From the NCBI GenBank assembly GCA_001600635.1, contig BCKL01000006.1, forward strand, positions 915,875 to 979,874: a stretch of 64,000 nt of DNA, written 5' to 3'. This document shows, one piece after another, positions 1-12,576 of the stretch. The position numbers and the translations under genes are program-made. This DNA is from Leucosporidium creatinivorum (Eukaryota > Basidiomycota > Microbotryomycetes > Leucosporidiales > Leucosporidiaceae). Below the pieces are notes generated by a model. That model searched no databases. It had not been told where the DNA came from and saw nothing but the letters and a program-made list of their open reading frames with translations. The stretch's first letter is position 1. Each line of letters begins with the position of its first letter.

Positions 1-496
1 CTGGCATCACGCTGTAGCTTCTCAGAGGGCTTCCAGCCACTCAAACCTATCCTCTCCTACCTTTTGCACCTCCCTGTAGCCTGCCAACCGCACGGAAATC
101 TGACCGTGATGCGCGAAGAGCGATCTCGGCGCTTCGGCGAAGGCAAGAGGCCCGAGCGCTTCGTGTACAAGTGCTAGTGAGGCTAGTTTGTGCATCGCCA
201 ACAGCTTTGAAAATATTGTCTGACCATTGCTGCACCGCATTGCCCTGTCTTGATGTCCTACAGATCCCCATTCCGAGCTTTTTCTATACCCTCGGCTACG
301 ATCCACCTCGGTGTTTGGCAGTTTACTTACTCTCTGTTACTCTGTACTTACTCGAATTGCAATTCGAATTACAAGTGACATCACACGTCTTCGAGACCGT
401 TGAAAGGCCTTCTCGCGTGCGTCCAGGTCCGCTGGGGCGAGTTTGGTGGCTCACCTCCCTGTTTCTCGCTCGTCCCTCGAACGACGTGCAAAGGCC
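1..496. other. Upstream region of KRE6-like gene, no gene recognised
   Basis: I found no spliced or unspliced coding sequence here that resembles a known family. The last 200 bases are C/T-rich and precede the KRE6-like start, which fits a fungal promoter and 5' leader. The first 300 bases could be the end of a neighbouring gene's untranslated region, but nothing supports that directly. Confidence 0.4.
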
Positions 497-3400
497 ATGA
501 GCTCGTCGTCTTCTTCGTTGAACCACATCAAGCCGACACCAGGACCTTCGCGCCCCCTCACTCCTACTACTACAGCACCAGCAGCAGCAGGATCCAGCTC
601 AGCAGGCCCTTCTTCTTCGACGCGTCCCTCGCAACCGCGCTTGCAACTGCAGACCAGCAACAGCTCACCGCGCAAGCAGCCTGGATCGCCTGTTGACGTA
701 CAGCACTCACCACTAGGCGGCTCCCACGCCATTTCTTCTTCCTCCTACCGACAAGGCTCCGCGGGCCATCTTCGCCAGCGCTCCGTTCACACGCCCCAAG
801 GAGAGCTTCACGACCCCTTCACCGACCAGGGAGCAGCTTCTGCTACGAGGCCTGCACGCAACGAATCGATGCCTCACCGCATCAACACGGCAGATTTGCC
901 CAAGGCGGCGATGATGGGCAGCGCGGACCCGTTCGCCGACCAGTCGGATGCAGGACACTCGGCTCACAACATGCGAAACGACCGACCAGAATGGGTGAGT
1001 ACGCGTCTGTAGGCGGTAGGATTAATCTAAGAATGTGTTGCTAACGCTACATTGCTCTACAGACGCCGACGCAGCAATACCTCTACTCCGAGTCCGCTCT
1101 TTCCCACTCGACGACCGGTCTCGCACCTCTTCCCTTCTCCGGACCCATGTCCGCTCGCTCTTCACCACGCGGCTCTCCCTCTTCTTCTATTGGCGACCAC
1201 TCGAGCTCCCAGCACCTCAACGTCGTCGCCGACCCCGCGCTCTTGCAAGCCTACTCGGCGCTCGCCTACACCGATGAGGTTGACGACGCGCTGCACGATG
1301 CGGGACCACCAGCAAAGCGCTTTGGTGCAGATAGGAGGATCATGGAACCAGCAGAGTTCAAGGGGCGGTCAACGTGGGCTTCGAGTCGAGGATTCCTCAA
1401 CATGGGAGCGGTGGTGATTCTCGGGATGGGGCTCATCATGCTGTTCGGAGGACTACCGGTCTACACGGCGTTCTCAAAAGCGTCGTTGAGCAACTTTGGA
1501 GCTTCGGGATTGGGAGGAACGAACTCGACGGGACAGGTGAGTTCGAGAAGGCGCTGCTCGGCGTTGAGTTGCGCTTTTCGGAGACTGGACCCTCTTCCCC
1601 TCTGCGCAGGTTCCCGATATCCCCAGCTTCCGAGGACTCATCGACAAGGACACGCCCGACAACGTGCTGACCAGGACGGGCTACGATGGGAAGGTGAGTT
1701 CTCGCTTCGCTTGACCCGAATCGTTGCGAGATCGCCTGCTGATTCTACGCTCTCCTCACAGGCCTACCAACTCGTCTTCTCGGACGAGTTTGAGCAGGAT
1801 GGTCGCCTATTTTCGCCTGGTAAGAGGGCTCTTCAACAGGCATGCTCGGCGGAGCTTTCGCTCCTCGTGGGGTCACAGCTGACGCGTCTTTGCCCTTCAT
1901 CACAACAGGTATGGATCCTTACTTTGAGGCCGTCGATCTCCATTACTGGTGAATACCCATGTCTCGCTCCTCCAGCGACAGAGCGTCGAGCTCGGGCGGT
2001 TCTCTCGTCGCGCGTTCAGCAAGGCTAACCTGCTGCTTCCCCGCTCCTAGGCAAACCGTCAACATCGAATGGTACGATCCCGATAGTATCACCACCAAGA
2101 ACGGCGCTCTTGAGATCAGCTTGACGAAGGAGACGAACGCCAGTTCTCACGGCCGAGGTTGTGAGTCGCTGTCCCTCGACGCGATTCTGAGGCTGTGGCT
2201 GACCTTGTCGCTCTCCCGATCGTTCACTTCAGACCTCGGCGGCATGCTGCAGTCGTGGAACCAGTTCTGCTTCACCGGAGGATACATCGAGGTCGCCATC
2301 TCCCTTCCCGGCGACACCGAGACTCTTGGTCTTTGGTGCGTTCTCCGCTACTACCACCACTCGCTTGAGGAGACTAACATGCGTCACCTCGCAGGCCTGC
2401 TGCTTGGACAATGTCGAACCTCGGTCGTGCTGTGAGTGTTTGAGCTCGGCGACTGTTCGCACTCGGCGCCTCGCTCCAGCTTCTAATTGACCCTCTTCAT
2501 TCCTAGGGCTACGGTGGATCGCTCGATGGAACTTGGCCCTACACCTACGACGAGGTGAGCTGTTGTGCTCGACTCCTGTTTGTGTTCTTGTGCTGATCCG
2601 CCCTTCTCTTCCCAGTGCGATGTTGGTACGCTTGCGCCTACGCCTGAGTCCCGCAGAGACGAAAGCTGATCTTGCATTGCCTCACAGGAACGCTCAAGAA
2701 CCAGTCGGATCCCGTCACCGGCCTGCCCAAGGTCGTCAAGGGCACTGGAGACAAGGTGAGCTTGCTGATCTACTCGCTCTCGTCAACAGCATCGACTGAC
2801 CTCTCCTCCATACGCAGTACAACGACGATTCGCTTTCCTACCTCGGAGGTCAACGTCTCAGCGCCTGCACTTGCCCCGGCGAGGATCACCCGGGCCCCGT
2901 GAAGCCTGATGGCAGCTTCGGCGGACGAGGGGCCACCGAGATTGATATCTTCGAGGCGTGAGCATCCTTCTCGATTATCGGCGAGCATCTCGAGAGAATC
3001 TCGCTGACTCCTTGCTTCTGCAGAACCATCACCGACGGCGTGGGAGAGGTCTCCATGTCGGGACAGTGGGCGCCGTTCAACCCGTCTTACGAATGTACGT
3101 TCTGGCCTCCTCGCTCTTGTACTGAGACATCGAGCTGATCGGTCTACCCTTGCTCTCCACCCTCGCCTCCCTCGCCCTTCCAATCCCCTTCGACTCCCCC
3201 TCCTCTCCTTCCCACTCCACCTCGCCTCTCTTCTCACGTCCAGACGTCAACACGTCGAGCAAGTACGTCGAGTTCTTCGACAACAAGTACAACACTCGCG
3301 CCAACACGTACCTTGGAGGAGCCTACCAGCAAGTCACCTCGGGTCTCGCCGAGACGGATCCTACGACCTGTGAGCCGAATTGTCAACTCGACAAGAGACC

Positions 3401-4264
3401 AGCGCTGATTCTCGTCTCCTCCGCAGACAACTCGACAACCAAGTACAACGACTACGGCTTCGAGTACAAGCCGAGTTACGTCGACGGCTACGGAACCGGT
3501 CACATCACTTGGACCCAAGGCGGCCAGAGGATGTGGAGGGTGGGTCTCATCGCTTCTCGCTTCCTTACGACCGAGCTCATGTCTCGCGCCTCCCGACAGA
3601 TCAGCGACGAGGCGATGCAGGCCAACGCCGCCACAAACGTCAGCAACCGAGGCGTGTCGGGCGAGCCCATGTACATGCTCTTCAACTTGGGCATGAGTGA
3701 GAGTGAGTAGCGTTGTTTCACTCCGATGAGGAGCTCGTCTCTGACCCTTCTTCCCTTCCCAGACTTCGGTTACGTCGATCTCGAGCACCTTGTCTTCCCC
3801 TCCGTCATGCGCATCGACTACATTCGCATCTACCAGGACTCGGATCACATCAATAGTGAGTTTGTCCCTGCTTTTGCGCACTCCGCTGGTTTGCTGGAGG
3901 GATGGAAGCGAGCCTGGTCGGCGCCGAGAACCTCGTGCTGATGTTTCTCTTCCTCAGTCGGATGCGATCCCCCACTCTTCCCTACCGCCGACTATATTAG
4001 TAAGCTCGGCTTCTTCGGCCCTCTCTGAAGCTCGTACTGACCCTCATTCCCCTACAGAGAAGCACCCCGACCTTTACACCGTGCGCCGAGGAGTCTCCCG
4101 TCGATCCGAGCCGAGCTGATCTTTCCCACATCCCACAGAACCCCAACATCACCGTATTGGCCGACGTCGGCTTGGTAAGTCTCGGTTTCAGCTCACTCGG
4201 CGCTCGCTCGCTGACCTCTCGCTTTCAGTCTCCGCCCAAGAACAGGCTCATCGACAAGTGCTAA
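497..4264 (+). CDS. KRE6: Beta-glucan synthesis-associated protein, KRE6/SKN1 family (GH16-like)
   Basis: This is a type II membrane protein of the secretory pathway needed for cell-wall beta-1,6-glucan formation in yeasts. The Ser/Pro-rich cytosolic N-terminus (first ~200 residues) is followed by one membrane anchor (around MGAVVILGMGLIMLFGGLP). The lumenal GH16-like domain begins at YQLVFSDEFEQDGR and contains the catalytic-type segment ATEIDIFEA (E-x-D-x-x-E) near 2935-2960. The C-terminal end (PPKNRLIDKC) is typical of the family. The gene is cut by a dozen or so short introns with clear GT-AG borders, for example after MRNDRPEW at 993. The ATG at 497 starts the long Ser-rich exon and is the first ATG in frame. 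Whether the protein acts as a transglycosylase is not settled for the family. It is followed 640 bases later by a sugar transporter on the same strand. Confidence 0.93.
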
Positions 4265-4905
4265 ATTATACAGACACTCATACACGATGATAGACCCTTA
4301 GCATCCACCTGCAATATTTCGATACCCCCCCCCCCCCCCCCCAAGCTTCAGGCCGACGACTGGCGCCGAATGATGGGGGAGCATCACTTCGAGTCTGTGG
4401 AAAACCGAATCCGCTTCTTGATCTTCGCCTTCCCTGTGCTCGCGCTTCGTCGCCTTGCGACGCTTCGCCCGCTTTCTGCTCTACACTTCTTCCAGCTGCT
4501 ACAGCCTCTCTTCGCTTCCCCTCTTCGGTCGCCGTCCCCACCTTCGATTCTGCGCCGACTTCACCGAATTCTGGCGAACCGCGAGGCTCGTACTCATCAC
4601 GAGGTCGTTTCGATGCATGATCTGGTTTAAGGCCGAGTTTCCTGTCGAGAATCCGACTTTAGCGTGACGCATGCTCAGCAAGGAAGCTAGTCGGGGTTCA
4701 CGGGCCGCCGCAAGTGCAGCGAGTGCGAGGTCGAGCTGCAGGTTGGCTCTTGAACGGACACAGCTCGCTCAAGAAGTTGTGAGCTATTGCCCTGCACTTT
4801 CGACCGAAGTTGGGCTGACCCGTGCGTGCAGATCCATTCAATCCACCCTTTTCGGCCTCCGATCTTCACCCCGACCGCCTCGCCACCTCTTCGAGCTCGT
4901 TCATC
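4265..4905. other. Intergenic region with an 18-base poly-C run
   Basis: The region lies between the KRE6-like stop and the sugar-transporter start. It holds an uninterrupted run of 18 C at 4325-4342, just past the KRE6 stop. No coding sequence was recognised. The second half is presumably the promoter and leader of the transporter. Confidence 0.5.
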
Positions 4906-7799
4906 ATGGGTAGCGGACGTGCAGTACTCTTCTGTGTCTTCATCGCCTTCGGAGGGTGAGTCTCCTGTACTCTATCATCGTTTTCGGCTCGTCGTTTGTG
5001 TTAAACTTCGAGCTGACCGGGCGTTCTTCGCTCGATGCCTTGCATTACACCACAGGTTCCTATTTGGATATGATATCGGTATGTAGCTGTCGCTTTGACG
5101 TCGAAGAGACGTGAGGGGCTCGGATGAGTGACAACCCATCGCCGACGTCCGCCGAAGGTGGCATTCTGTGGCTCACCAGGTCACTTCGCAGGCGTCATCT
5201 CGAGTGTACTCGTCGACAAAGACTTCATCCATCGCTTCGGCGAGAATGACACGCTTTCCAGCGTACACCAATCAGAGATAACTTCTCTGCTCTCGGCCGG
5301 AACATTCTTTGGTGCATTTGGACAAGCCTTTACTGCCGATTCGCTTGGTCGGAAGGGTTCCATCATTGTGAGTCTCTTGATGCAAGAGCTACTCTGCCGA
5401 GGCTGCTCGTCCGAAGCTGCTCGGCTGAGCATGCTCGGCCGGGGCGGCTCGGTCGGGGCTGTCGAGGCGTGTATGTCCCCTTTGACTTACGCTTGCCCTC
5501 CCTCACTTGCACAGCTCTGGTCTATTATCTTCACCATCGGCGTCATCATTCAGACCGCCTCCGAGACCTCTCGTCCTCAGCTGCTTGTCGGCCGTCTCGT
5601 CGCTGGTCTCGGCGTCGGCGCTCTTTCAGGCTTGATTCCCCTCGTCTGCGGCGAGCAGGCACCTCGTCATTTACGTGGAACGGTGCTGACGGTGTACCAA
5701 GTATATTTAAAATCGTGGTACCGAGCTGAAGACCACTATATATCTGACCAGCACTCTTCTACGCCAGACTATGATCATTGCCGGCCTCTTCAGCTCGTAT
5801 TTGATCGACTGGGGGACCCACACGCTTCCAAATTCGGCCAGCTGGAGGGTGAGTTCTAGTACCGCACCGCCGAGCCGCCCTTCGGCGCACATTGGGACAG
5901 CCTGAGTGCACCATCGCTGACGCCTCATCTACACACGCTCAGATCCCCATCGGCCTGCAGATCCTCTTCGGACTTGTCCTAATCTTCGGGGCACTGTGTC
6001 TGCCCGAATCTCCTCGCCATCTTCTCTTCAAGGGCCACACGGAGAAGGCCCGCGCCGCTATCGCTTCTGTGAACAAGTGCAGCTCTTTCCTCGATGATGA
6101 CCTACCTCGTAGCCAAAGCTGACTTCTCGTACGGATCACAGCTGCCCTCCCGACTCGCCCCTCGTCGACGACATCATCGCTGAGCTTGCGGAGGGATTGA
6201 GGGCCGAGAATAAAGGAGGAAAAGCAACTTGGCTCGAATGCTTCTCGCCAGCAGTCCGTGGTCGAACTATCAATGGTATGATTTTGATGTTCCTTCAACA
6301 GTGAGTACACTAGGCTGTCTGCCGCCTCGCCTTCTTTCCCCCTTTTCCCGTTCGAGCTCCTTCATTGCTCTCGAATCGACGCCGAGCCGCTGCAATTGGT
6401 CTCGAATCGAGGCTGACCTTGCCGCTCCTGCCAACAGGTTCAACGGACAGAATTTCTACTACTACTGTAAGCTCTCATGCGCCTCCTCTTCCCCTCGCTA
6501 TCGAACAGCGATACTGACTTCGGCGCTCGGCGCTTTGCAGACGGCGCCGTCTTCTTCAACTCGGCCGGAACCGGACTCGAGTGAGTCATGATAGCTTAGC
6601 ACTTTATACAGGAAGTCTGAGGTCGTCTCCCACCAGCTCTTACGAGATCCAAGTCATCCTCGGAGGAGTCTCGTGAGCCTCCGCATCGATTGCGCTCGCT
6701 CAGCTCTTCGCTGACAACCTGTACAACAGCTTCGCCCTCGTCTTTCCCGCTTTGTACCTCATTGAGACTATGGGTCGTCGCAGGAGTCTCCTCACCGGTG
6801 CCCTCGTCGAAGCGGTTCGTCCTCGGCGCATGGCTTCCGCCGAAACACAGCTGAGCTGATTCCCCTTGTGCCATACAGGTGTTTGCTCTTGTCGGTGGTC
6901 TTGTTGGACACTTCTTGCTCGCTCCCGACGGCACCCCGGCCGAGCAACTCACGTCGAAACAGCAGCTCGCCGGTAAGCTGCTGATAGCGATGGCCGTGGG
7001 ACAAGTTGGAGCTTTCAGCCTGTGGTGGGGCCCTACTCGTGAGTACTGCTGCCTGTGTATCCTTTCCAGACACTCTCTAACACGCCTGCTACCCTCAGCC
7101 TGGGTCTACCTCGGCGAATCGTTCCCGATGCGCGTTCGGTCGAAGTGCATCGCTCTTGGTGTAGGTTCCTCATTATACAGTCTCGGGATTTCAACCTTGT
7201 GGCACAGAGCTCCCTCTCTGCTTCTCCCCCTCCCGCTCCTCCCACTCCTCCCGGCCCGAATCCCTTCCTCTCCTCCCCGCCCGAATCTCTTCCTCTGATC
7301 CTCGCATCTCTTGTTTCTTTCTGACCTGTTACCGGTTGCAGGCTGCTACGAACTGGTTCATGAACTTCATCTTAGGATATTTCTCGCCACGCATCGCCAA
7401 GGACATTGGACCGGCCATCCTTTTGATCTTCTTCGGATTTCTTTTGCTCGCTGCGCTGTCAGTCCCTCTCGGGCTCACTCAGGCTCAGGATAGCACGCTC
7501 ACCCCACCTCGTTGTACAGTTACACCTACTTCTTCATCCACGAGGTCAAGGGACTCAGCCTGGAGCAAGTTGACGAGCTCTACAAGAGCGACACTCGCCC
7601 ATGGCATTCGGCTTCCTGGCAGCCCACACTCGGGGCGTCAAGGAAGAAGGCCTTCCAGCGCACCCTCTACGCTTCGGAGCAGCAGACGATTGACACCGAG
7701 GAGGCCAAGTTCGACGCCGCCAGGATCGAGGCGGCCAAGCAGCACACTTTCGCCGAGAAGGACGGCAAGGGTACGGTCGAGATGAAGGAGCATGTTTGA
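4906..7799 (+). CDS. MFS sugar transporter (sugar porter family)
   Basis: This is a twelve-helix plasma-membrane sugar:proton symporter or facilitator of the major facilitator superfamily. After a short first exon (MGSGRAVLF), splicing 5078 to 5192 yields the family hallmark FGYDIGVISS. Further hallmarks are RLVAGLGVGALSGLIPLV with ERAPRHLRGT-like spacing, CLPESPRHLLFKG after helix 6, a GRRRSLLTGAL loop, and YLGESFPMRVRSKC in the second half. The C-terminal tail is hydrophilic and acidic/basic (ends VEMKEHV). There are about nine short introns. The substrate cannot be told from sequence: hexose, pentose and quinate porters share these motifs. It sits just downstream of the wall-glucan gene on the same strand, but nothing shows co-regulation. 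Confidence 0.9.
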
Positions 7800-8173
7800 G
7801 TCGTTGGTCTTGCTATTCGTTTTCTCGTTTCATTAGTTAAATCTTTATACGCTCGCAAGCCATCAGTACCCCTCTTCACCTCTGCTAGCACTTCGCTTGC
7901 CTTGAACTTGTTCTTGGCGCGCTCGTCTTCGCTGTGAGGGCAAAGCTGAGCGTGCCCTCGATCTCGCTTCTGCTCTCCTACGACACAGTGCTCTCTCTGA
8001 CGATTATTCCGCCTCGCTGTCGACCGTTTAACCTTCCACTCGCGCAGCCCGTTTCCCGGCTCCGAAGGCTCGCAACTCGACGATCGACACGCCCGCTTCG
8101 GGAGAAGACGCTGGGAGACATAGAGGCTCCGGTACACTCAAAGTAAGTGTTGCGTATGCTGCAAGCCTACAGC
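7800..8173. other. Convergent intergenic region
   Basis: The region lies between the 3' ends of the sugar transporter (+) and the queuosine salvage gene (-). It should hold both 3' untranslated regions. I saw no other gene or repeat. Confidence 0.5.
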
Positions 8174-9511
8174 TCAATAGTACACACTCCTGGTGCGATG
8201 ATGCGGCAGCTCGGCGCGCTCCTCCTCAACCTTGGCCAGATCCCACAGCAAGAAGTCGAGCAGCACCGCATTGGGCAGCTCCATACCCTTCCGCTGGTCC
8301 AACCTAACAATCTCGCGCCGAATCTCCTCGATGGCGACGATGGAGAGGCAGCGGATCTCGATTTCCTCTTGTGAGCCGTTGGGGAGGTTGGCGTGGGAGG
8401 TGAGGAGTGTGGTGAGATGAGGGGAGTAGGAGATGGTGGAGAGGGAATGGAGGATTTGTGGAACGCTGAGGAGAACGAGGGGGGAGAGAACGAATGCTCG
8501 GTCAGCGAAGGTGAGCAGGACGGCGAATTAGATAGACAGTGAGCTCGGCGCTCAACTCACCGATAATCCGCAAACATGGTCAACTGATCAATGTCGTCGA
8601 AGCGACCTGGTCCCTTGCCGTCAGAGGCAGCCCACGTCTCGGCGACCAAGATCTGAGCCCGTTTCCGAATGTAGACCGTTTGGGAGGGAGTGACTGATGG
8701 CGAGGAGGACGATGGTACAGGGTAGAGGGTCCGGTCGTCGTAGCAGGGAAAGTTGGAGACCACAAGCTCGACGAGGGCGACGGCCGAGTGGTTCGCTTGC
8801 TCGAGGAGGTTGGCGAAGGAGCCATCGAATTTCTGCGAGGGTCGAGAGTGAGTGAGCGTACGAGAGAGACGACACCAGACAGCTCACATCACACAGCACG
8901 CCTCCCACCTCTCTCAGCACCTTGATCCTCTCCCCCAGCAGCGGAATCTCCTCCTCTTGATCGCTCCTGAACACCCGCTTCAACGCCTCCTCATCGGCCG
9001 TAGCATACCACCGAGGGTTGGTGATATCGACTCCTTCCTCCCGAGCCCTGTGCAAGGCGCTGATGAGACTCCAATAGCCCGTGTGGACCTTCGTCTCGGC
9101 GACTCCTCCAGCGCCGACCGTCTCCTTGCCATCGACGCCAGTCTTCCACTTGACTCCATAGCGCTTGTCGGAGGGCAGGTCGGACCAGAAGGAGAAGTTG
9201 AGCGAGCTGACGAGGAAGATGAAGTTGAGGAGGTCGGCGGGAGAGTGAAGGGAGGGAATGGGATGCAGAGGGACGAGCGACCAGTCCGAGGTGGTGTAGG
9301 GCTTCTCGAGTAGGTTGTTGTAGAGCTGTAGAGAGTCTCCCTCTGTCAGCAGGACGCCCTCACGGCCTACAACTCGAGGAAGAGCCCAACTCACCTTTGA
9401 CGCTGCACTAGCAATCCCCTCGCGGTTCAGATGGACATGTTCACTCTGCTCAGCGACATAGTACGCTGAAGAGAGCACCGGGTTGTTCGAAGAAGCGCTT
9501 GGAGTCGACAT
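8174..9511 (-). CDS. QNG1: Queuosine 5'-phosphate N-glycosylase/hydrolase (Q salvage, DUF2419)
   Basis: This family releases queuine from queuosine 5'-phosphate so that the base can be reinserted into tRNA by TGT. The chosen start gives MSTPSASSNNPVLSSAYY, matching the usual N-terminus (NP-x-LSSA-x-Y). Family blocks follow in order: SEHVHLNREGI, NFSFWSDLP, GYWSLISALHRAREEGVDI, RWYATADEEALKRVFRSD, PLLGERIKVLREVGGVL, KRAQILVAETWAASDGKG, FDDIDQLTMFADYRVPQ-like, and a C-terminus reading NAVLLDFLLWD then HHRTRSVYY-stop at 8174. Introns interrupt after EGIASAASK and after GGVLCD among others. An upstream in-frame ATG at 9631 exists but would add a leader not usual for the family. Length (~370 residues) fits eukaryotic members. 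Confidence 0.9.
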
Positions 9512-9986
9512 GAGAGGAGCGAGCAAAGTGCAGAGGTCGTCAAATTTGAGCCCACTCAGCTCGTCAAATTTGACGAAGAGCCCGTCTCGCTTTCGTTGCT
9601 CGCTTTGCCACGGCTTCGCGAAGGTACGCATGTCGAACGGTCCTTTCGTGCGTGCACTCCACCAAGACCTCTATCTCACACTTACACTGGACTAGCTGAG
9701 CATCAAGAAGGGAGGCAGGAGCTACAGGGAAAGGTTGAAGAGGCTGTGGAGGGCGGATGAAACGAGTGGTGCTCTCGACGAATGCAACACAGTTAGAGGG
9801 AAGGGAAGAGTAGACTACGCTAGACCGCGTCGTATAAGCTGGGCCAGGTCGGCGCCGTTGGTGGTGGAGGGCACTCGGCGCAGCTCTTCCCTCCCGCTCT
9901 CCACTCTTTCGGTCTTCGTCTAGCTTTCATATCCTCTCAGAGGGCCGAGTTGATGGTAAATACATGCCCTATAAGTTTCGTCTCCT
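9512..9986. other. Intergenic region
   Basis: The region lies upstream of QNG1 and downstream of the small gene at 9987-10479, both on the minus strand, so it should contain the QNG1 promoter. An ORF extends QNG1 upstream to 9631 but shows no family similarity. Nothing else was recognised. Confidence 0.4.
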
Positions 9987-10479
9987 CTAATTGTACTCAC
10001 GACCACTACGAGTCGCGCGGGAGCGTTTCGGCGCACGAAGAGGAGAGGGAGGGGATGTTGAGACAGGAGGAGGGGAGGGAGCCTGTGAGGAGGGGAGAGA
10101 GACAGAAGAAGGAGAGGAAGGAGGACGAAAGGGAGTAGAAGGACGGGAGATGTGGGTGCTAGCAATCCACGCGCGAATGGCCTCGAGCTCGGCCTCGTGC
10201 TGAGCATCCTCCTCCTCCTTAGCCTCCTGCTGCCTGTCAAAGTAGTTCTTGAAGTAAATGTCCATGTTGGCGTGTGTTGTCGCCACCAGACCGTATCGAA
10301 CGCCTGCAGAGGGAGAGCGGGTCAGCGGAGCATCGCCAAAAATCGGCACCGAACCCACCGTCAAAGTCCTCAACCCAGTGCTCAAGCGCTGAAAAGAGCA
10401 TGTATCGTGTATTCAAGTCGGCACTGAAGGAGAGGAGCTGCCTCGTTATCCTCGCATGCAGTTCAAGCAGGTCGAGCAT
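9987..10479 (-). CDS. Small unassigned protein, weakly Ask1-like (DASH complex)
   Basis: Two exons are joined by a clean GT-AG intron (donor after HWVEDFDG, acceptor before VRYGLVATT) and give a protein of ~140 residues. The N-terminal two-thirds is helical (LLELHARITRQLLSFSADLN, then MDIYFKNYFDRQQEAKEEE), and the tail is Ser/Pro-rich and basic. The order of an I-T-x-x-L block, a D-x-N, a V-x-RY and a W/Y-F-x-x-(F/Y)F block weakly recalls Ask1, a kinetochore DASH subunit that is diverse between fungi. That assignment is a guess from pattern. The end is uncertain because a possible donor overlaps the stop. Confidence 0.45.
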
Positions 10480-10668
10480 CCTTCAGTACTGCTTCTGAGT
10501 TCTCGCCTTCGCATGCTCGGCCAGCGATTCTCGGCGGCTCGTAGGGCAATTCTTCAAACTAGCAGTCTAGAAGTCGGCGTATCGTTCTCCTGAGCGCCGT
10601 CTCGACTCTCCCCACTGACCGCCGCGTTCAAGTTTGACGATGATTACAGGCAGCTCGGTCGGCCACAC

Positions 10669-12576
10669 TCATGCTCGGAGGGACTGAGCCCTCAACGCCG
10701 CGTGGACAGCGTGCTCCTGTGCGGGTGCAGAAGAAAGACAGATCAGCTCTGCACGACGAGCGAGCGGTAAAGCACTACAGCTCACCTTGGCGATCAAGTG
10801 ACAGCTCTTCTCAATCAGTCCCATCAGCTTTCCAACGTCCGAACTCCACTCGTTAAGGACCTGGTCGCCAGACATGGGCGCCTTGAACGAGACGATGCCT
10901 GCTGGCCGGTCGATCTTGGCGTAGACGGTCTTGGACGAGACGAGGGAGGAGAGGAAGGCTTCGGTTTTGGGCTCGGTGAGGTCGAGCAGTTGCGAGAGGC
11001 GGGTGACGGTGATGCGGGTGTAGTACTTGGAGATGGTGCGGATGTTCTGTCGTATATCGGAGGCGTCAGTGGAGTTCGGCGGCGTCAGACCACAAGCTCA
11101 AGACGTACGTGCTCGACGACTCGGTCGTGAAGAACCTCCCATCGCTTCTCTCCCTGCGCATCTGCCGTCTCCTCCTCGATATCTCCAGGGACTCCCGCAA
11201 TGCCCTTGGGTCCGAAGACCTTCGTTCCCCGCAGACTAGCACCGTACAGGCCCTCGATCCCCGGCCAGCGCATGAGCTCGGGCGTTGTGAAGCATTTTAT
11301 CAGGTCGCTGTGGGTCGCAACGAGTCAGCGAGGTACCCTGGAGATGAATCAAGAACACTCACTAGGACTCGGTAACCTTAAGCAGCTTCTCGTCCTTGAA
11401 GACACGCTCGAGGAGGTCGGCCTGCTCGTTGTCGTAGGGCGCGAGGACGACAAAGTAGACAATGTTGCGCAGCACGGCGGCCCAGCTCTTCTCATCCTCC
11501 TGGATTGATGGCGTGTCGTAAACCTGGCGGTAGTACTTGCACACCTCGAGGTACTTGCTCTCGTGCAGTCCCCAGAGGATCATGAGAGCGTAGAAGCGGA
11601 GCTTGAGATCCTGTAGCGGCGCGCAAGCGAGCAGAGGGTCAGCTCATGTACCGGGAGACGGTTCGAGCTAGCTACAACGCACCTCGTGGTCCTTCTCGGC
11701 GAGCCACTTGATGTTGATGCGCTTGGCGACGATGCCGAGCTTGTCCCAGTCGCCGAGGAGCTTGAGCAGCCTCATCTGCTCCAGAATGAAGTCGACCTTC
11801 TCCCTCCTCTCCATCGAACCGAACGTCTCGACCTGGAGATCCTGCAGCAAGTCGGACGCCTGCGTTACGTCTCCCTCCGCCTCCCTGATAGTCGCCAGCT
11901 GACGGGTAACGCGAGCGCGAGGGACCTCGAGGTAGATCTGCAGCATTATACATCTCGTTAGCTCTCAGCGGTCTCGGTCAACGAACGCTGACAGCTGCAC
12001 TCACCTTGCCCTCCGTCACCTCCCTGAGCGTCTCAATCAAGTCCAGCTTGCGCTTGCCCTCGAAGCCGTCGAGATAAGTCATGGCCTCGTCCACCATCTT
12101 CTGAGTCGCCTGCCTCAGCTGTCCGTGCTTCTTGGAGAGGAGCGAAAGGTGCGAGTTGAGCAGGTCCCATTGCTCGTGCTTGTGTAGGATCTGGAGGGCC
12201 GTGATGAGGACTCGGGAGGTGGAAGCGAGGTCGGCAGCCTAGTTGGAGAGGTACAGAAGTCAGCCAGGCTGCAGCGGGGGCTAGGCGAGACGAGCGAGGC
12301 CTCACGTTGCGCGTCTGCTTCTCCAACACCATCAGCTTGTCGAGCGCATCCTGGATCTTGCCGGCCTGTAGCGAGATATGTTAGCGGTGCAGCCAGCTTC
12401 AGAGACCTGCCCCGACTCACGTCGGCGAGCGACTCGACGACGGGAAGGATCTGAGGAGGGGCGAGAGGTGGTCAGCTCGACGGCGTCGTCAGCGGTGGCT
12501 CATTGGAGCTGTAGGGCTTTACCTCGTCGCACTCCTTGGTCAGATCTGCTTCCTGCTTTCTTGGTGCTGTGCTCAT
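10669..12576 (-). CDS. RPN5: 26S proteasome regulatory lid subunit Rpn5 (PCI domain)
   Basis: Rpn5 (PSMD12) is a scaffold subunit of the proteasome lid. The start gives MSTAPRKQEADLTKECDEV. Conserved blocks include ARVTRQLATIREAEGD, LQVETFGSMERREKVDFILE, ICKYYRQVYDTPSIQ-like YYRQVYDTPSIQEDEKSW, FVVLAPYDNEQADLLERV, then the PCI-domain region near RITVTRLAQLLDL and a C-terminal helix ending GLIEKSCHLIAK. Splicing out the last intron joins this to EHAVHAALRAQSLRA-stop, matching the usual K-E-x-x-V-H C-terminus. Several introns carry the typical CTGAC branch site. Housekeeping gene, no sign of transfer. Confidence 0.95.

Noticed and set aside
8852-9313. Plus-strand ORF opposite QNG1
   Set aside because: Antisense of conserved QNG1 exons.
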